This document shows, one piece after another, positions 13,101 through 28,100 of a stretch of DNA of 64,000 bases (positions within the stretch are counted from its first letter, which is position 1; every line of letters begins with the position of its first letter). The stretch is from positions 8,556,001 to 8,620,000 of the forward strand of contig CM034105.1 in NCBI GenBank assembly GCA_019914945.1. The letters are read 5' to 3'. The notes under the pieces were generated by a model. The model ran no database searches, was not told where the DNA came from, and was given only the letters and a program-made list of their open reading frames with translations. This DNA is from Typha latifolia. Lineage: Eukaryota > Streptophyta > Magnoliopsida > Poales > Typhaceae. The position numbers and the translations under genes are program-made.

Positions 13101-16100
13101 GAGAGAGAAGAAGAAGAAGAAGAAGAAGACCATAGGGGAGAAAGTAAGAGATCTCAAATAAATCTTGTTCCAACTTGTCCTTGTTTCTCATGCAATAACT
13201 CTTAAATAGGTTAACAACTTTGATTCTAGCTGATTCTAATAGAAACTTATTTCCTAATAGGATTCTAATTGATTATCTTACCTAAATTGACTAACCCAAT
13301 TTACTAGCTGATTCTAATAGGAACTTATTTCCTAATAGGACTCTAATTGATCATCTTACCTAAATTGACTAACCCAATTTAGGCAATAAATCAATGTGGA
13401 CATCCCCCACATATAAGCTTACCATAATTATCAATTGAGATTCTAATAGGAATTTATTTCCTAATAGGATCCTAATTAATTAAGTCTTACCTAAATAGAC
13501 TAACCCAATTTAGGTAATAACTCAATGCGAACATCCCCCGCATATAGACTACCATATCTACAAATTGACTAATTCAATTGATTATTTGAATTAAAAATCA
13601 ACAATTAGACCAAAATTGGACTCAAGCAATTTTATTTTGGTCAAATTGAAGATGATGCCCACATCAACTGGTCAGCACTTTCATATCTAGGTTGGGCGAA
13701 GAAGTCAAGGCCGACATCCTTTCTGAGTGAGACCTTTGAGGACGCCACGAGGATGGATTAGAAGTATGCGACCTTGAGGAGTGCCATGAGGACCACCTGG
13801 ATCAGTCGAGACAGCTAGTGGATACTTGGTGTGGCCGATGGCCTTGTCTCAGCCCTGAAAGGTGTATTGATGCCCTACGAGTAGAGGACCGCATTGAGAC
13901 CAGTAGCATGGGCTGGAAGAGAAGCATGACCTTTGGTTTGCACTATCACATTGACATAGGTGGAGTGGTAGGCCAAGGGACTATGCTTTTGATGCGATGA
14001 GCGGTTCACTCCTGGTCACGGATAAGGAGATGACATTTGCTGATGATGGTATGGTTGTGGAGGACGTCAAGGAGACCACGGATGAGGAAATACTAGTCGA
14101 GATCTCCTTGTATGCTTATTCGGGCACGAGCACCCCAAAGACTCTATGGGTGGACAGTCTTGTCAAAAATTAATGTGTACATATCCTTATTGACACCGGA
14201 GTACGCATAGCTTCTTGGATGAGCGTCTTGTCAAAGGTTGGGGTTAGAGGCAAAGCTGACATCCGGATTTGAGGTAGTAATTGGATGACATGAAGCTGCA
14301 GGCGGACAACTTGTGTTGCTTGGTTGGAATTCGCGTGCAAGGACACGACCTTACTATGGACTTGAACCCACTCATCTTTCGAGGAGCTAACATTGTTTTA
14401 GGCACATAGTGGCTATAGAGCTTGGAATCAATGACATTTAACTTCAGCAACATGTGGATAACATTTCAGCAAAACGACAAAGTAGTTCGACTTAAGGGTA
14501 TGAAGATGAAGCCAAACCCAACCTTGCATTCAATGGTGAGGTTGTCTTGGTCGCTAAGGGCAGAGGATGAGATGATGAAGGAGCTTGAGGCATTAGAGGT
14601 TCCACCAAAAAATCAACTTGGGCACAATCACGTGGCGACATGAGTCGGATTTACACCAAGCTAACCTGTCTGACTAAATCTATTATTTGTATCCTTTTTT
14701 TTATGTTTTTCAAAATTAAGGAGAGTCCACTCGGAAAGGCCAGAGGTGATTGAGCTCGAGTTCGAGAAAGAGAGCTCAAACCTTATAAGATAGGCGGAGG
14801 TGGTTCGGCCCAACCACCCAAGATCCGATCAAGATTAGGTTAATGTTGCAGAATCTAAAGCTAAGATGTTGTTGGTTGGACTCAAGCTGAACTCAGAAGT
14901 GATAAGGTTAAGTAGAATCAAGATGGAGAAGCTAGAGGACTGACTTGGGTTCGACATGGGCACAACCCAACCGAGGCGTGATGGGTGGAGAAACGCAATG
15001 GGCAGCAAGATCAGCGGAGGGTTAGTGGCGACTATGCTAGGGACGAGTATTTTTCCTAACTCGAGTTACCAACTTTTTCCTATTAAAGGTATGGTATGTT
15101 CCAGTTAAGAATGTATCGGGGTTCAATTGATTTAGACTTCAATTATGTGTAGTGTCTAGGGCAAGGCATAGAATATGATTTCGATGATAGAATTAGGCGT
15201 GTGAATAAGCTAAATCGATGAGAAGAATGAGACGAACGTGCTGGTGGCGGTGATTTGGGCAAAGGACATAGTTTAACAGATGATAACCCTGGATAAATGT
15301 TACGTGGTAAACTATGGCAGATTAGGTAGGTGTTGATAACTTGGTAGAATGGAAGATGGGATGTTGAGTTATCATGTGTGAGAATCACTCATATTATTGG
15401 CTGCTCATCATTTGCATCTTGGTATTTGTTCTTTCTTTTCTTCTTAAAGATATTAAGATAGTATGTTCCAGTTTCTCCACTTTAATATCTAAGCAATTAC
15501 TCTGTTTAATATAGAACTTTTGGTACTTAAATTTGATGAAGTATAATGCTGTTAATTAAAATTTGATGGGATTCACCTTAGTGTGGTCTGAGCTGTATTT
15601 CAATAACAGTATCACTCAATAGATGTGGCTCTCCCCACCAATCCCTCTCACAGATGGCCTCAATGATGACAGACTAAGAGGAACATAAGAAAAGTATCAC
15701 ATTAATGAGTTAAATTGAAATTGTTCAGTATCTTCAGATTCTCCATAAATGTTTTATGGTTCATCAGACTGCAGATTAAATCACATTAAACTTTTCATGA
15801 TCTATTTAGTCCATGCAGTCAGGATTTGTTGATTATGAACTCATTCTCATCTTATAATTTATGGAGATTTGGTACTTCTATTGGCAGGTTACTGAGGCCC
15901 TTGCACATGCTGGCTTGGAATCTTCAAATCTTATTGTTGGCATTGATTTCACGAAAAGCAACGAGTGGACAGGTTGATATTAATGCCGTGAAGGTCACTT
16001 CTGTTGGTTGCATACATGTCTAATTTTCTTTCATAATCAGGTAAACATTCATTTAGCGGACGCAGCTTACATTACATTGGCGATACACCAAATCCCTATG

Positions 16101-19100
16101 AACAAGCAATCTCAATTATTGGACGAACATTATCAAAGTTTGATGAGGATAACTTGATTCCATGCTTTGGATTTGGAGATGGTAATTATTATGTGTTGTG
16201 CATAAATTTTGAAGATGATGTTTGGATATTGTGGTTTGTTCAAATGATAAAATCTCCTGTGATTTTACAGCATCAACACATGATCAGGACGTCTTTAGTT
16301 TCTATCCAGATGAGAGACCCTGCAATGGGTTTGCACAGGCTCTGGCACGATATAGAGAACTTGTTCCACATTTGCGATTGGCGGGTACTTTTACTGCTAG
16401 TGGATATTTCTTTCTTAGGCTTCCACAGATTGATATTTGACTGGAAAATAAAACTCTTTTCCTCCAGGACCAACCTCATTTGCTCCCATTATTGAAATGG
16501 CTATGACAATTGTGGCGCAGAGTGGTGGACAGTACCACGTTTTATTGATAATTGCTGATGGTCAGGTATATGCAATTTGATACCCTAAGGCATTTGATGA
16601 TTCTTCTATGTTGTGTTGCTGCATGCATGGTATCAACCATGGTCTGAAGTTCCAGTTTTAATTTTGGTTTCGGCACCATTAAAAAGAAAAACACTTCTGT
16701 CGGTTTTGTTTCTAGTTTCACTATGTCAGTTTTGGACTTCTTGGGATGAATAGTCTTCTAATGGTACCTTATTTCTCAACGTATTACACAAGATCTAGTG
16801 GCATGTAAGCAATGAGTTTGATATTAGTTTAGATACAAGATGGATTCAAGTAAAATCCAGCTTAGATTCTAAAACATACTTTAAAAAAATTATTAGTGTG
16901 GGTAGTTTTGGATCAGATAGGACCGAAATGCAAAAAAATTTGGCAAAACTTCAGACCATGGTGTGGACCGGCATGTGTGGGTCAATGTAAATGAATACAC
17001 ATGTGTATTATGTTGTCTTGAGTACTTATGCGAATGGATGGCAATCGGGTTGTGTTAAGCGGGTTTGAGTTAGGTCAATTTTATTCTAACGCGAACATGA
17101 CCTGATTATTAATCGGGTTGCATTTGGTAGACACAAATACAACCTGTTTAATAAATGGGTAGCACAATACGACCCGTTTAACCCGTTTAATAATTGAGTC
17201 GTATTAACACAAGGCACTTACACGATATGGTAAACTGTTTAACATGACACGAATAACACAATAATTTGTATCCTATAAAAAATCAATATTTACCCTATAT
17301 AAATGGTCTATTACACAAATAAAATGACCTATTTTCAACTCAAAACTTACACCGCATAAAAATAACAATTCTAAGCATTCAACCATAAATTCAATTCAAC
17401 ACATTCATATACCAATTCAACCACCAACAATCACCAGTAAGTAAATAAATTTAACTACTAATTTTAGTTCTAAGTTCCAACTTAAATATCTAACAATCTC
17501 ATGACAATTACAATATAGTTTCAAATTCACAATTCAATCACCAAAATCCAACATCCAACATTAAGTTCACAATCTATTACAAACTACAAATAGTTTAAAA
17601 TAAGCAAATAATGATATTGAGCTCTTTGTTTTATTGTCCAGACCCTGCCAAAAAGAACAAAAGAAAATGTAAATAATTGAGACAGAAAAGATAGAAAGAA
17701 TTGCTGAACATGATCTACAATGAGTTGGTGAACTCGAAAATATTCAACTGCTCTACTTATTTTGGATAAATATCAAGTTGCAGTGAAGGACATATATAAA
17801 AGTTTTCGTACAAGAAATTAACATATGGAATTCTTATTAGATTACATTTGAATGCTACAGGTTGAAGCTCATATCTAGTGACTAGAGAATAGAGATGGGC
17901 TAACTTTTATAAACATCTCTTTGTTATAAATTATGAAAACAGATGTAATCAGAGATGTAAGCAGAGATGTCATGTCTTAAAACCTCCACCTTAAGGTGGT
18001 AGCCCAAGTTAAAGGTGGGACTCACAAGTCAACTTAGTGATCCAAAAGTTATATATTCTAGACACTGGTGTCAATTTCATAACTTGAGAATCTCACGATC
18101 TAGACTTCTTTTGTACCTTTAGGGGAAGATTACAAGGGTACCGTAATTGGCAAGGCAACTTACCCCATCTCATTTAATTTTAATCTTTTGAGCATTTTGT
18201 TGGCATGCAATTGGACACTAGCATTACCTAAATAATCAAATTATTAATTACTTTGAAGAAAAGCCAACAGTGCTCTTACAACCAAAAGCAAGTGTGGATA
18301 TCCATCAAGGCTCACATGGCCTGCTCTAGTGTTAAACAGATATAGTTCATACAATCTAAATCAAATTATAATAATTATTACACCTTATAAAAATTATTAC
18401 ACCTCATTAACTAAAGACAACTAACTAAGAAGCAGAACCTAGCAGGTGACCAATGGTTCAGTCATAGAACATAATAGCTGGGCCAGATAATCATTGGACG
18501 AGTAGATCCTAAGCATAGAGCCTGACCAATGCTTCAGTCATAGAACATGATGGAAAATTGCACAGATAAAAAATGAAATAGGGGGTCATAAGATACTACA
18601 CAAACTATACAATAAAATTGTTCAGAATTTCAAATCCAACTCACACAATGAGCTAAATTTATGTTTTGCATAGACAGTTGCAAAATAGCTAGATTAATCA
18701 AATCTGTACACATTACTGCAAAGTACAAACAAAATAGGAACTGAAACACTCTAAACAGTAACTTGGAACATTCCAAAAGAAAACATACATGGATTTATCT
18801 AACTAAACATCTTACTAGCCAGTGAGAGTTTCTGCTGAGATGGAGGGTTCTGACAGGCAGAGTGAGGTGGAGGGTTCCGATGGGGGGAGAGTGAGATGGA
18901 GGTTCCAACAGGCAGTAGGCGGTGAGGAGATCCGATGCGGATGGCAGGCGTGAGGAGACCCTACCTCGGGTTTTCGATGAGGGCTGCAGGTGGCAAGTGT
19001 GAGGAGATCCGACGAGGGTTTCGATGAGGGCTATCCATGTGAGGAGATCTGACGACAAGGTTATAGGCTTTTGATGAGGGCGGTAGGTGACAGGCGGCAC

Positions 19101-22100
19101 CGCAGTAGGCTAAGGCTGAAGCTAGAAGGGTTTTATTTTCCCCTTTCAGACTTTTGAAGAGGGAGTGGGAGGCAGAGACTAAGAGCGTGAGTTGAGGAGG
19201 CTGGAGTCTGGAGACTTAGGTCAGGGTAAAGGTTTTGTTAAGGTATATATATATATATAAAATGGGTTGGCGGGTTGACTTGATTGCACCCGTATACTTA
19301 AACGAGTCAAATGGGGTAGTGTTCTAAATCGAAACATGACCCAATTATTAAATGAGTTAGACAGGTTGACCCAAACCCAATTTTTGTGTTGGGTTATTGG
19401 GTCAAATCAATTTTTTTTCACCCCTACTTATGTGGGTTATGTATCTCTATATGTGCTTATGCATTGATGATATCATATATGTTACTGAACTGACTTTAAT
19501 AATATGTGGATTTCATCAAAAGTTCACATTTTGCATGATGCCTAATAAGTTGATAATCTGGTGACTTCGGTCTGGCAGTTTCAAAAGGAGCCTTTATGTG
19601 AATTTTTGCACCTAGTATCATAATATATAGCCCTATGAGCCTTCTTATAAGATACTTGGAACAGATCTTAACATATACACACAGAATATGGTACTTTGTA
19701 ATCTTTGGTCAATGCTTAAACCTTTGTAATATCAGATATGTAATGAAATATACTCTATATTAGCGCTTAATTTAAATGTAGAAAAATTATAAAAAAATAA
19801 AAATACCATATGTTTTGCCTTTATTATCATTAGCACCCTACATATATGTATATATCATTTGACCCATGCATTTTGCTTTTAAGTTTTAATGTCTCCAAAA
19901 TATCCTAATATTAGTTTTCTTAACTAACATTTACTATATAGATGAGTTAAATTAATCATAGATGCAAAATAAATTGATGCCCAGTGCCCTGGAGTAAGTG
20001 TTGTAAGGCTAAGAAAAGTAGAAAGGGAATTACACTTTAAGATCAAAATAGTACTTTGGGTTAGGGTTCTCTATTCTGTCAGCTGTTGCCATGTTAGATA
20101 TAACTCAGGGTACTTCGAGGCATTAAAACCAAAACATAGGAGTCGAATAAAATATACCCACCCAGAAGGGTGTTAATGATAATGATGACAAAACATATTG
20201 TGTTTTAAATAAATTTCCCCTAAATGTAATCTCTACTAATTTTAATTAGTAGAGATGTGATTGAGACACTATAAATTATATGTATGTACAATGTATGTAT
20301 ATATACTTTTTTGTATAATTATATGTATATATACTTTTTTTGTAATTGAGAGAGTTTGAATTTGTCTAAGGCACTGTAAATGAGCCTAAGCTCTAGTTAG
20401 TATGTACTTAACCACAAATAGTTCCAAGAAGAGCTTGAAGCCTATGCTAATTTATACCTTGTCTTTCGACATCAATAGGAGAGATGGCTCTATTAAATTC
20501 TATATTGCAAAGACAATACTTTTATCCAATAAGATGAGAGCAAGCATTGCCTTGCTGATTGGCACTTGTTGGTGCCGATGGAGGACAGACACAAGCACAA
20601 GGGGTGTTGCAGGGCATCCGGTAGAAGGACCGAGTCAAAACAATGAAGATGATTTGCAAGTAAGTTTGACTACTTACCCGTGTTGTGGAGCCCCTCTCAT
20701 TGTTGACGCTCCTCATTGTCATTGCCTGGCCCTCTTTTTTCACCTCTCTATGCCCTAGATGTGAGATCAGACTGAGTCCTAGGGTGATGCCATCAGCGAC
20801 AAAGTTGGTTTAGATAAGGACTCTAGTTCTTTCATATTCTACAAATTATTTTATTTTGTTTAACTAGGATATGATTGCTCTGATTTTGGGGGTCTCCCTC
20901 TAGTAAATTAAGGCATTGTATCCACTATTTGGGACAGAAGGACAAGGGCATGAATGCAACTATTCTACTCCCTTGTCTCTCCTTTTATGTTGACATATGA
21001 TAGCATCTTGTGTCTTCTTTTAGTAAATTCTACTCTTCTGTAATTCTGAGAAATATTTAGACAAGTGAAAACGTGATCTGGTTATGTTTGAAACGATAGT
21101 GGGATTACCCTAGATTGGGTTGAAGGAGAAGAGAAAGAGGAGAAGAGAAGAGAGAGGAGAGAAGAAGAGTGGGAGAAATATTTTGTATTTCACATTTGAT
21201 CAAAGAGGGGTTGACCCCTATTTATACAAAGTCACCATGAAATAAGATAATTAGATAATATTTAAATCTAATAACTCTAATAACCCCCCTCAAACTCAAG
21301 GTGGATCAGAAACCGAGAGTTTGCCAACTAAATGCGCAAAGCGCGGAAGGGAAAGAGACTTCGTGAAAAAATCGACAATCTGCTCCTCAGTGCTGAGTTG
21401 ATGGAGCGAAATGATGCTAGCTCGATATTGATGCTGAGTGTAGTGCATATCGACTTCAATGTGCTTCGTCCTCATGAAAAACAGGATTTTCAGCAAGCTT
21501 TTTAGCACTATCATTATCGACATGAAGATGAGTTGGGATGGGTAAGGAAACACCCATATCACTAAGGAAACAACGGAGCCAAACAATCTCCTTAGTTGCC
21601 GCACACATAGCACAATACTCTGACTCAGTACTGGAGAGAGACATCACATTCTGTTTCTTGCTATGCCAAGAAATCAGAGAATCTCTTAGAAAATTGCAGA
21701 AGCCAGTAGTAGACTTCCAATCAGACTTGTCACCAGCATAATCTGCATCGCAAGAAGCTCGCAGAACCAAGATGGAAGTTGATGGCATGAAAAGAGAGTG
21801 AGTGATGGTGCCACGAAGGTATCGAAGAATACGTATAAGAGCAGCATAATGAGTAGATCGAGGAGCCTGCATGAACTGAGTGACAAGACCAACTGCATGA
21901 GAGATATTAGGCTGAGTAATGGTTAGGTAGACGAGTGCCCCAACTAGTTGACGATATCTAGTCGGATCTGGAAGAAGCTTACCGTCATCAGGTTGAAGCT
22001 TCACATTAAGCTCAACTAGGGTAGTAGCGGGACGAGTGTCAGTGATAGTAGCACGACTAAGAATGTCTGTAATATACTTCTGTTGGGACAGCAAAAGACT

Positions 22101-25100
22101 ATGGGATGACTGAGCAATTTTGATACCCAGAAAGTACTGAAGAGGACCAAGGTCCTTCATCTCAAACTGACTCTGAAGATGCTGCTGAAGGGAGCGGATC
22201 CCGGTTGAGTCATCTTCGGTGATAATCATATCATCGACATATAGAAGGAGGATCACCCGACCCTGCGCAGAAGACCGTAGAAACATAGATGGCTTCAGAG
22301 GATCTCTCCTGAAATTCGTAGACTGTGAGAACACTACAAAAACAATCAAACCAGGCATGAGCAGCCTGCTTGAGCCCATAGATAGCTTGCCGCAATCGAC
22401 AGATGTGACTTGGAGGAAGAGGGAAATCGGGTGGAGGGTCCATGTATACCTCCTTATCAAGAAGGCTATGAAGAAACATATTCTTCACATCCATCTGATG
22501 TAAAGGCCACTAGCAACTGGAAACAGCAGCTAGAAGAGTGCGGACAGAAGTCATCCGGGCAACTGGAGCAAAAGTCTCATCATAATCTATCTCGTATTCT
22601 TGAGTAAAACCCCAAGCAATCAGACGAGCTTTGTACCTAGCAATGGATCCATTAGGTCAATATTTGACCTTGAAGATCTATTTGCAGCTGATAGGCACAA
22701 TGTCTGGTGGGCAAGGAACAACATCCCAAGTATGCATCTGCTGAAGGGCCTGAAGCTCATCTGCCATGGCTTGCTGCCATTCTGGAATCCGGACAGCCTC
22801 ACGATAAGACCTAGGCTGAGGGGTGGAGTGGATGGCTGCAAGAAAAGTGTGAAACTGGGGAGAGCATGTAGCGGAAGACATCAGAAAGCCATACCAATCA
22901 GGAGGGCGATGCTCACGCTCTAGGTAACGACGAGCGGGCGTAGGAGCCATCACAGTAGAGAATAGGACGATCGAAGAGATACTACTAGGAGTGGGGGGCT
23001 CATTTGTGGGAGGAGGACATGATCTGCGAGTATAGAAGTAGGGCAAAGTCGTCATGGGAGAGGTGTACTGTGGGGGGGGCTAGGAACTCAGCAAGAGAGC
23101 GGTCCAATGGAGTAGAAGGAACTATTAGTAAAGGCGTGTCGATGGGTAGAGAAATTTGAGGCATGTGGGATATTGATGCTAGGCTGAACCAGGCACCTCG
23201 GAGGGGATGGAGGATAGGCTAGGAGTAGGGAGATCTAGAAAAGATAAATCTGATGGAGCTAAGGTATCAGTGGTAAAGAAAGGTATCTCTTTTGGAAAAG
23301 TGACATGACGCGATATCCTAAGACGATGAGCAGAAGTGTCATAGCAATGATAGCCTTTATGCTCAGGACTATATCCTAGAAAGACACACTTAGCTGTCCT
23401 AGGGGATAACTTGTTACGTTCACTCGGAGGAAGAAGAATAAAACATGTGCACCCAAAAACACGAAGATGACCCTATGAGGGGGAAGTACCATAGAGACGA
23501 TCGTATGGAGTCAATCCATCAAGAACAGATGATAGAGTTTGATTGATGAGATAGAGAGTAGTAAGAAGGGCCTCAGCCCAATAAGAACGAGGAACATAAG
23601 CCTCAAAGAGAAGAGCTCGAGTGGTCTTAAGAAGATGACGATGTTTTCGTTCGGCAACTCCATTCTGAGCAGAGGTATAGGGACACGACCGCTGAGGTAG
23701 ACTACCGGCAGAAGCATGAGTAGAACGAAACTCATAAGAAAGATACTCACGAGCACCATCAGATCGAAAGATTTTAATGGATCGACCAAACTGAGTACAA
23801 ACCATAGAAGAGAAATCACGATAAATCTAACATACTTCAGAGCATTGACGCATAAGATAAACCTAAGTGAAACGAGAAAAATCATTAATGAAATACACAG
23901 TAGATAAAACCAAGACCCGAAGGGAGTGGAACGGGTCCCCAAATATCAGAGTGCACAAGGTGAAAAAGGGAATTAGAGATATTCGTACTAAGAGGAAACA
24001 GAAGGGCCCGGTGTTTTGCCAACCTACAGCCAGTACAAGAGGACAAACAAGAAAAATGACCACTGCCTAAACATCTAGACCGGGACAAGGTTTTGAGACG
24101 TTGACTCGATACATGACCTAGACGTCGATGCCACAAGTCTGAAGGAGAGAGAGGAGTGACTGGAGAAGCACTGGGACAAGGTGATGGAAGGTGAAGGTGA
24201 TCCAGGTAATAAAGCTCATGTATCCGACTACCAATCCCAATCCTCTGGTCTGTAGACGAGTCCTGTACAACACAAGAAGTAGAAGAGAAGGATATAGTGT
24301 AACCAGAGTCAGAAAGTTGAGTAATAGAAATAAAACTCATGATTAGGCCGGGGACAAGCCAAACATCAGATAAAGTAAGACGACTCATGGGATCCGTAGT
24401 AGGAGTAATGTAACCAATATGAGAGGGTAATGGGTCCCATCAGTTGTATGAACATGAGGAAGAGTGATACGGACAGAGGTGAGGCTAGTAAAGATAGAAG
24501 GGTCACCAGTCATATGATGTGAGGCGCCGGAATCAAAAATCCAAGGCTTAGTCATACCAGAGACAGCAGATGCAGAAGTAGAGGCACTAATGAAGTTGAG
24601 AGCTCCATGAATGAGCTGCTGAATCTGCTGGAGTTGCGCACTGTTGAAGGTGAGATTGCTGGAGTGATCGGATGGACTAATATTTGGTGCAGCAGTAGAG
24701 GAAGCTAAGTGACAACTCCTATCCTTGCTTGATCCCCTTTTGCCAGAACGAGGAACAAGCTCAGGATGAAATCGATAGCAGCGAGCGGCAAGATGACCAG
24801 GACGACCACAATGAGTGCACATAGGACACGATGGGTGGTGATCTCGTCCAGGCACATGAGTGACGCGAGCAGCAGTCGAAATATCAGGCGTGACTGATAT
24901 AGAAGCAGGAGCAACATCAAGCACACTCTCTATGGCTACAGAAGGTGGTGTAAGACGTTGCCTAAGCTCTTCAGCTTGTAACTTAGCTATGGCACTGTGT
25001 AGGCTTAGCAGAGTGGAGCGATGCAATAAATGACGAGTCAGATCCCCAAATTCCGAACGAAGAGCATTTAGAAAATCCATTAGATGATCCTCGTCACGGT

Positions 25101-28100
25101 GGCGCTGAGCGGATATCGAGTTAGAGGGATGGCTGAAAGTGGGCTCCATAGACGTAAGCTCACGCCATATGTCAGTCATGTGGGCGTAAATGTCCTGGAT
25201 AGAGAGCTGACCTTATCTGACCTCTTGAGCATCGCGACTAAGCTAAAAGCGACGCATCAGACTCGACTGTACAAATCGACGACTAAGATGAGCCCAAATG
25301 GCCTGAGCAGAAGATAAGGTCTGAAGCTGAGGTCGAAACGATTGATCAACTTGCAAGATGAGGTAGGTGCAAACCTCCATGTCAATTAGCTCCCACTCAT
25401 CATACTTCGAAAATGGAACCTCCGACTGAACAGTCTTGGGTGTGTCAGACTCAGTAGAGGTCATAGTGGTGGTCTGAATGATAGTGCGAGGGGGAGCACA
25501 TCCCGTAGAAATGCCGTCAATGTGCCCGAGAAGACGTCACCCACGGAGGACTGTCTCAATAGAAGATGCCCATGTGATCCAATCCCGCTCGGTGACAAGT
25601 AAAAAACCGACTAATGATACACTCTCATGACCAACTGGAACATAAGATGCCATTGGAAGGAACGACAATTGATCAGCCCAAGGTTCCCAGTATCGGGATC
25701 GGGATTGGTATCGGCCGTCCAGAAAAACGATACGTATCGGCCGTATCGGCCGTTCGTATCGGATCAGTCTATTTTTTAATTATATAAAATTCTAAATATT
25801 ATTTAAAAATGTAGAAAAATTTAGAAAAAATGACAAAATAAGAAAACAAAAATTACTCACATATGAAGTCTAAAAACTTTAAAAAATGTATTAACTTACT
25901 CAAAATTTAAAACTTTGTTGAATACCGAGCTGATTCTCATAAATTTCTATAGTCTTCATCATCATAATCACCATAAGTTTGTAAATATTGATGTCTGGAA
26001 CCTGATGCTCCAAAAAGTGATTCCATCATACTAGTCATATTGTATGGATCTTGTTGTGTGACTTGCGTTTGAGGAGGATAATAACCAGCACTTGGATCTT
26101 GTGCCTGAGAATACTGAGGATAATAACTAGCATATGGATCTTGTGATGGCTACAAACAATAAATACTCGATGTACCATAATCATAGGAACCAAAATGCAT
26201 CTCATGACGATGTTGCTGATATGTATATATATCCTCAGTTTCTCTATCTTCACTTTTTATGCCTCCTTGACTTTCCTCAACGAATGTAGATGGAATGATC
26301 TCACCACCATATGTATCATCAGGACTATGACTAGTACTAGTAGGTATACTATCTCTCGCTGCTGAATGACTCGTACCAGCCTCTGCCCTCGTCGTAGTCT
26401 TTCCCAATATTTCATCTAATCATGGGTTATCTCAATCATCTAATAACCTGTCCTCTATTTCTCTGATCCATGGAGTCAAGGGGTCTTCTTCATCAAAAAC
26501 ATGATTTAAATCAATCAGTTGTTCATTTTCTGCCTTCTTAAATTTCTCTCCTTCAATCTCATATTATAATGACAAAAAACTAATTTCTCTAATCTTTCCA
26601 TTGTCAATCGGTTGCGTGTTTTTGTGTGGATTAAGGAAAAAGTAGTCCAATTTCTTTCACACTGTGATGAAGACACAGTTTGACTTAAAATCTTCTTTGC
26701 TATTGGCGTCAAATTTTGTGCCCCCTCCCATCTATAAATAGACCACCATTCAGCTGGAGTGTTATGAGATATAGCTGCAGCAACTTTAGCAGTACTGAAT
26801 TGCCTAGCTCTCAATCCATATCTCTCCATCTGAAATCAGAAATATATTATTAGCTTATTGATTATATTGAAAGTTAAAACTTGAAACAAATAATAATAAA
26901 ATTATTTAATTGAATCATAACTCACTTCTTTATCGCACAGGATTTGTTTATGAATATCGGGCTCAAGCTTGCTGATTACCTTTCTAACCCCCAACAAGAC
27001 TTCACTATCATTATTGACATTTTTAGAGAATTGAAATCTTGGATTAAGAAAATACCCTATAGAAATTTAAAATTTGTAAGCATGCAAATTTTTAAATATT
27101 CATAAATAAAAGTAAATTAAAACTTAAAACTTAAAAGCATGCTTACCAGTAGCGTGTATATCTCTATGTAGTTGTTTATTCCATCTAGAATCAATTATCT
27201 TTCACCACTTCCTATAACTTTAGCCCACATTTTTTTTTATTGATTCTTTAGCTATGTCCATTGCCCCATATAAGAAACCCATCTCAGACTTGTCATCACT
27301 GTCTACAAGTCTTAATATTTTGACAAGAGGCTTAAATACTGCGGTGGCAATTGTAATATTATCCCAAAATGTATTTCCAAAAGCCATATTTTTCAAAGTT
27401 TCACCTAAAGATTTATCTTTAGGTTTCATATTCTTAATTTTCATAGACCACTCCTGTGATGTAAATATCCGCATAATATCATCCTTGTAGCGCATGATGC
27501 TCTCCAAGGCTAAAAAGTGAGTGGCAAATCTAGTGACGCCGGGTCTGATGATCTTCCTACCACCAGTCATCTGCCTGAGTAAATTAAGAACCTAACTATG
27601 GTTATATATAAAATTTATTAACCTCTGACCTTCACATATGATCATGTCAATTTCAGGCTCTTTTGCAATATCCTCTAACATCAGATCAATACAATGTGCA
27701 GCACATGGCATCCAATATAAATGAGGTCTTTTAATCATCAGTAAATTTCCAGCAGCTTTATAATTTGCCCCATTATCAGTAACCACTTGGACTACTCTTT
27801 TTTCACTGATTTCTTGTACCACCTCATCCATCAACTGACAAATATAATCTGCATTTTTGAAATGAGCAGTAGCATCCACAGACTTCAAAAATATTGTCCT
27901 CATGCCAGAGTACACTAAGAAATTAATTATATTTCTTCTGTTTTGTGTACTCCACCCATCATATTAGTGTACAACCAAATTCATCCCAATACCGTTTAAA
28001 TGTCTCAATATAAGTATGAAGTTCATCTACTTCTAAGTCAAGATAATTAGTAGCAATATCATTTGAACTAGAAGAGGGAACACCATGCCCTACTGATTGT

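Larger units (their letters stand above)
11719..14700 (+). pseudogene. Ty3/gypsy gag-protease relic
   Basis: The first open stretch (11726-11962) encodes a gag-like N-terminus with [14 protein letters not shown] and [15 protein letters not shown]. Further on, in shifting frames, come the gag blocks LEFPKFQ, GYFRAE and GATLHWLMA (to 12600). After a solo LTR (12620-13666) gag resumes, followed by a protease-like part at 14100-14640 with [19 protein letters not shown] and ILIDTG, the DTG-type aspartic protease site. Many stops and frame shifts. No reverse transcriptase, RNase H or integrase follows. The same gag-protease arrangement without RT recurs at 45000-46473. Confidence 0.65.
2476..15887 (+). 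other. RGLG intron 1, 13.4 kb, built of nested mobile elements
   Basis: Donor CAG/GTAATA at 2475/2476 and acceptor TTGGCAG at 15881-15887. The original intron probably consisted of the sequence near each end. In between are a copia RT relic, a hAT-like relic, several LTRs and a gypsy gag-protease copy. The stretch 2476-2980 shows no gene or element I can name. Confidence 0.85.

Noticed and set aside
21456..22503. Plus-strand frames opposite the copia RT
   Set aside because: Shadows of the minus-strand RT/RNase H, which carries all the conserved motifs.
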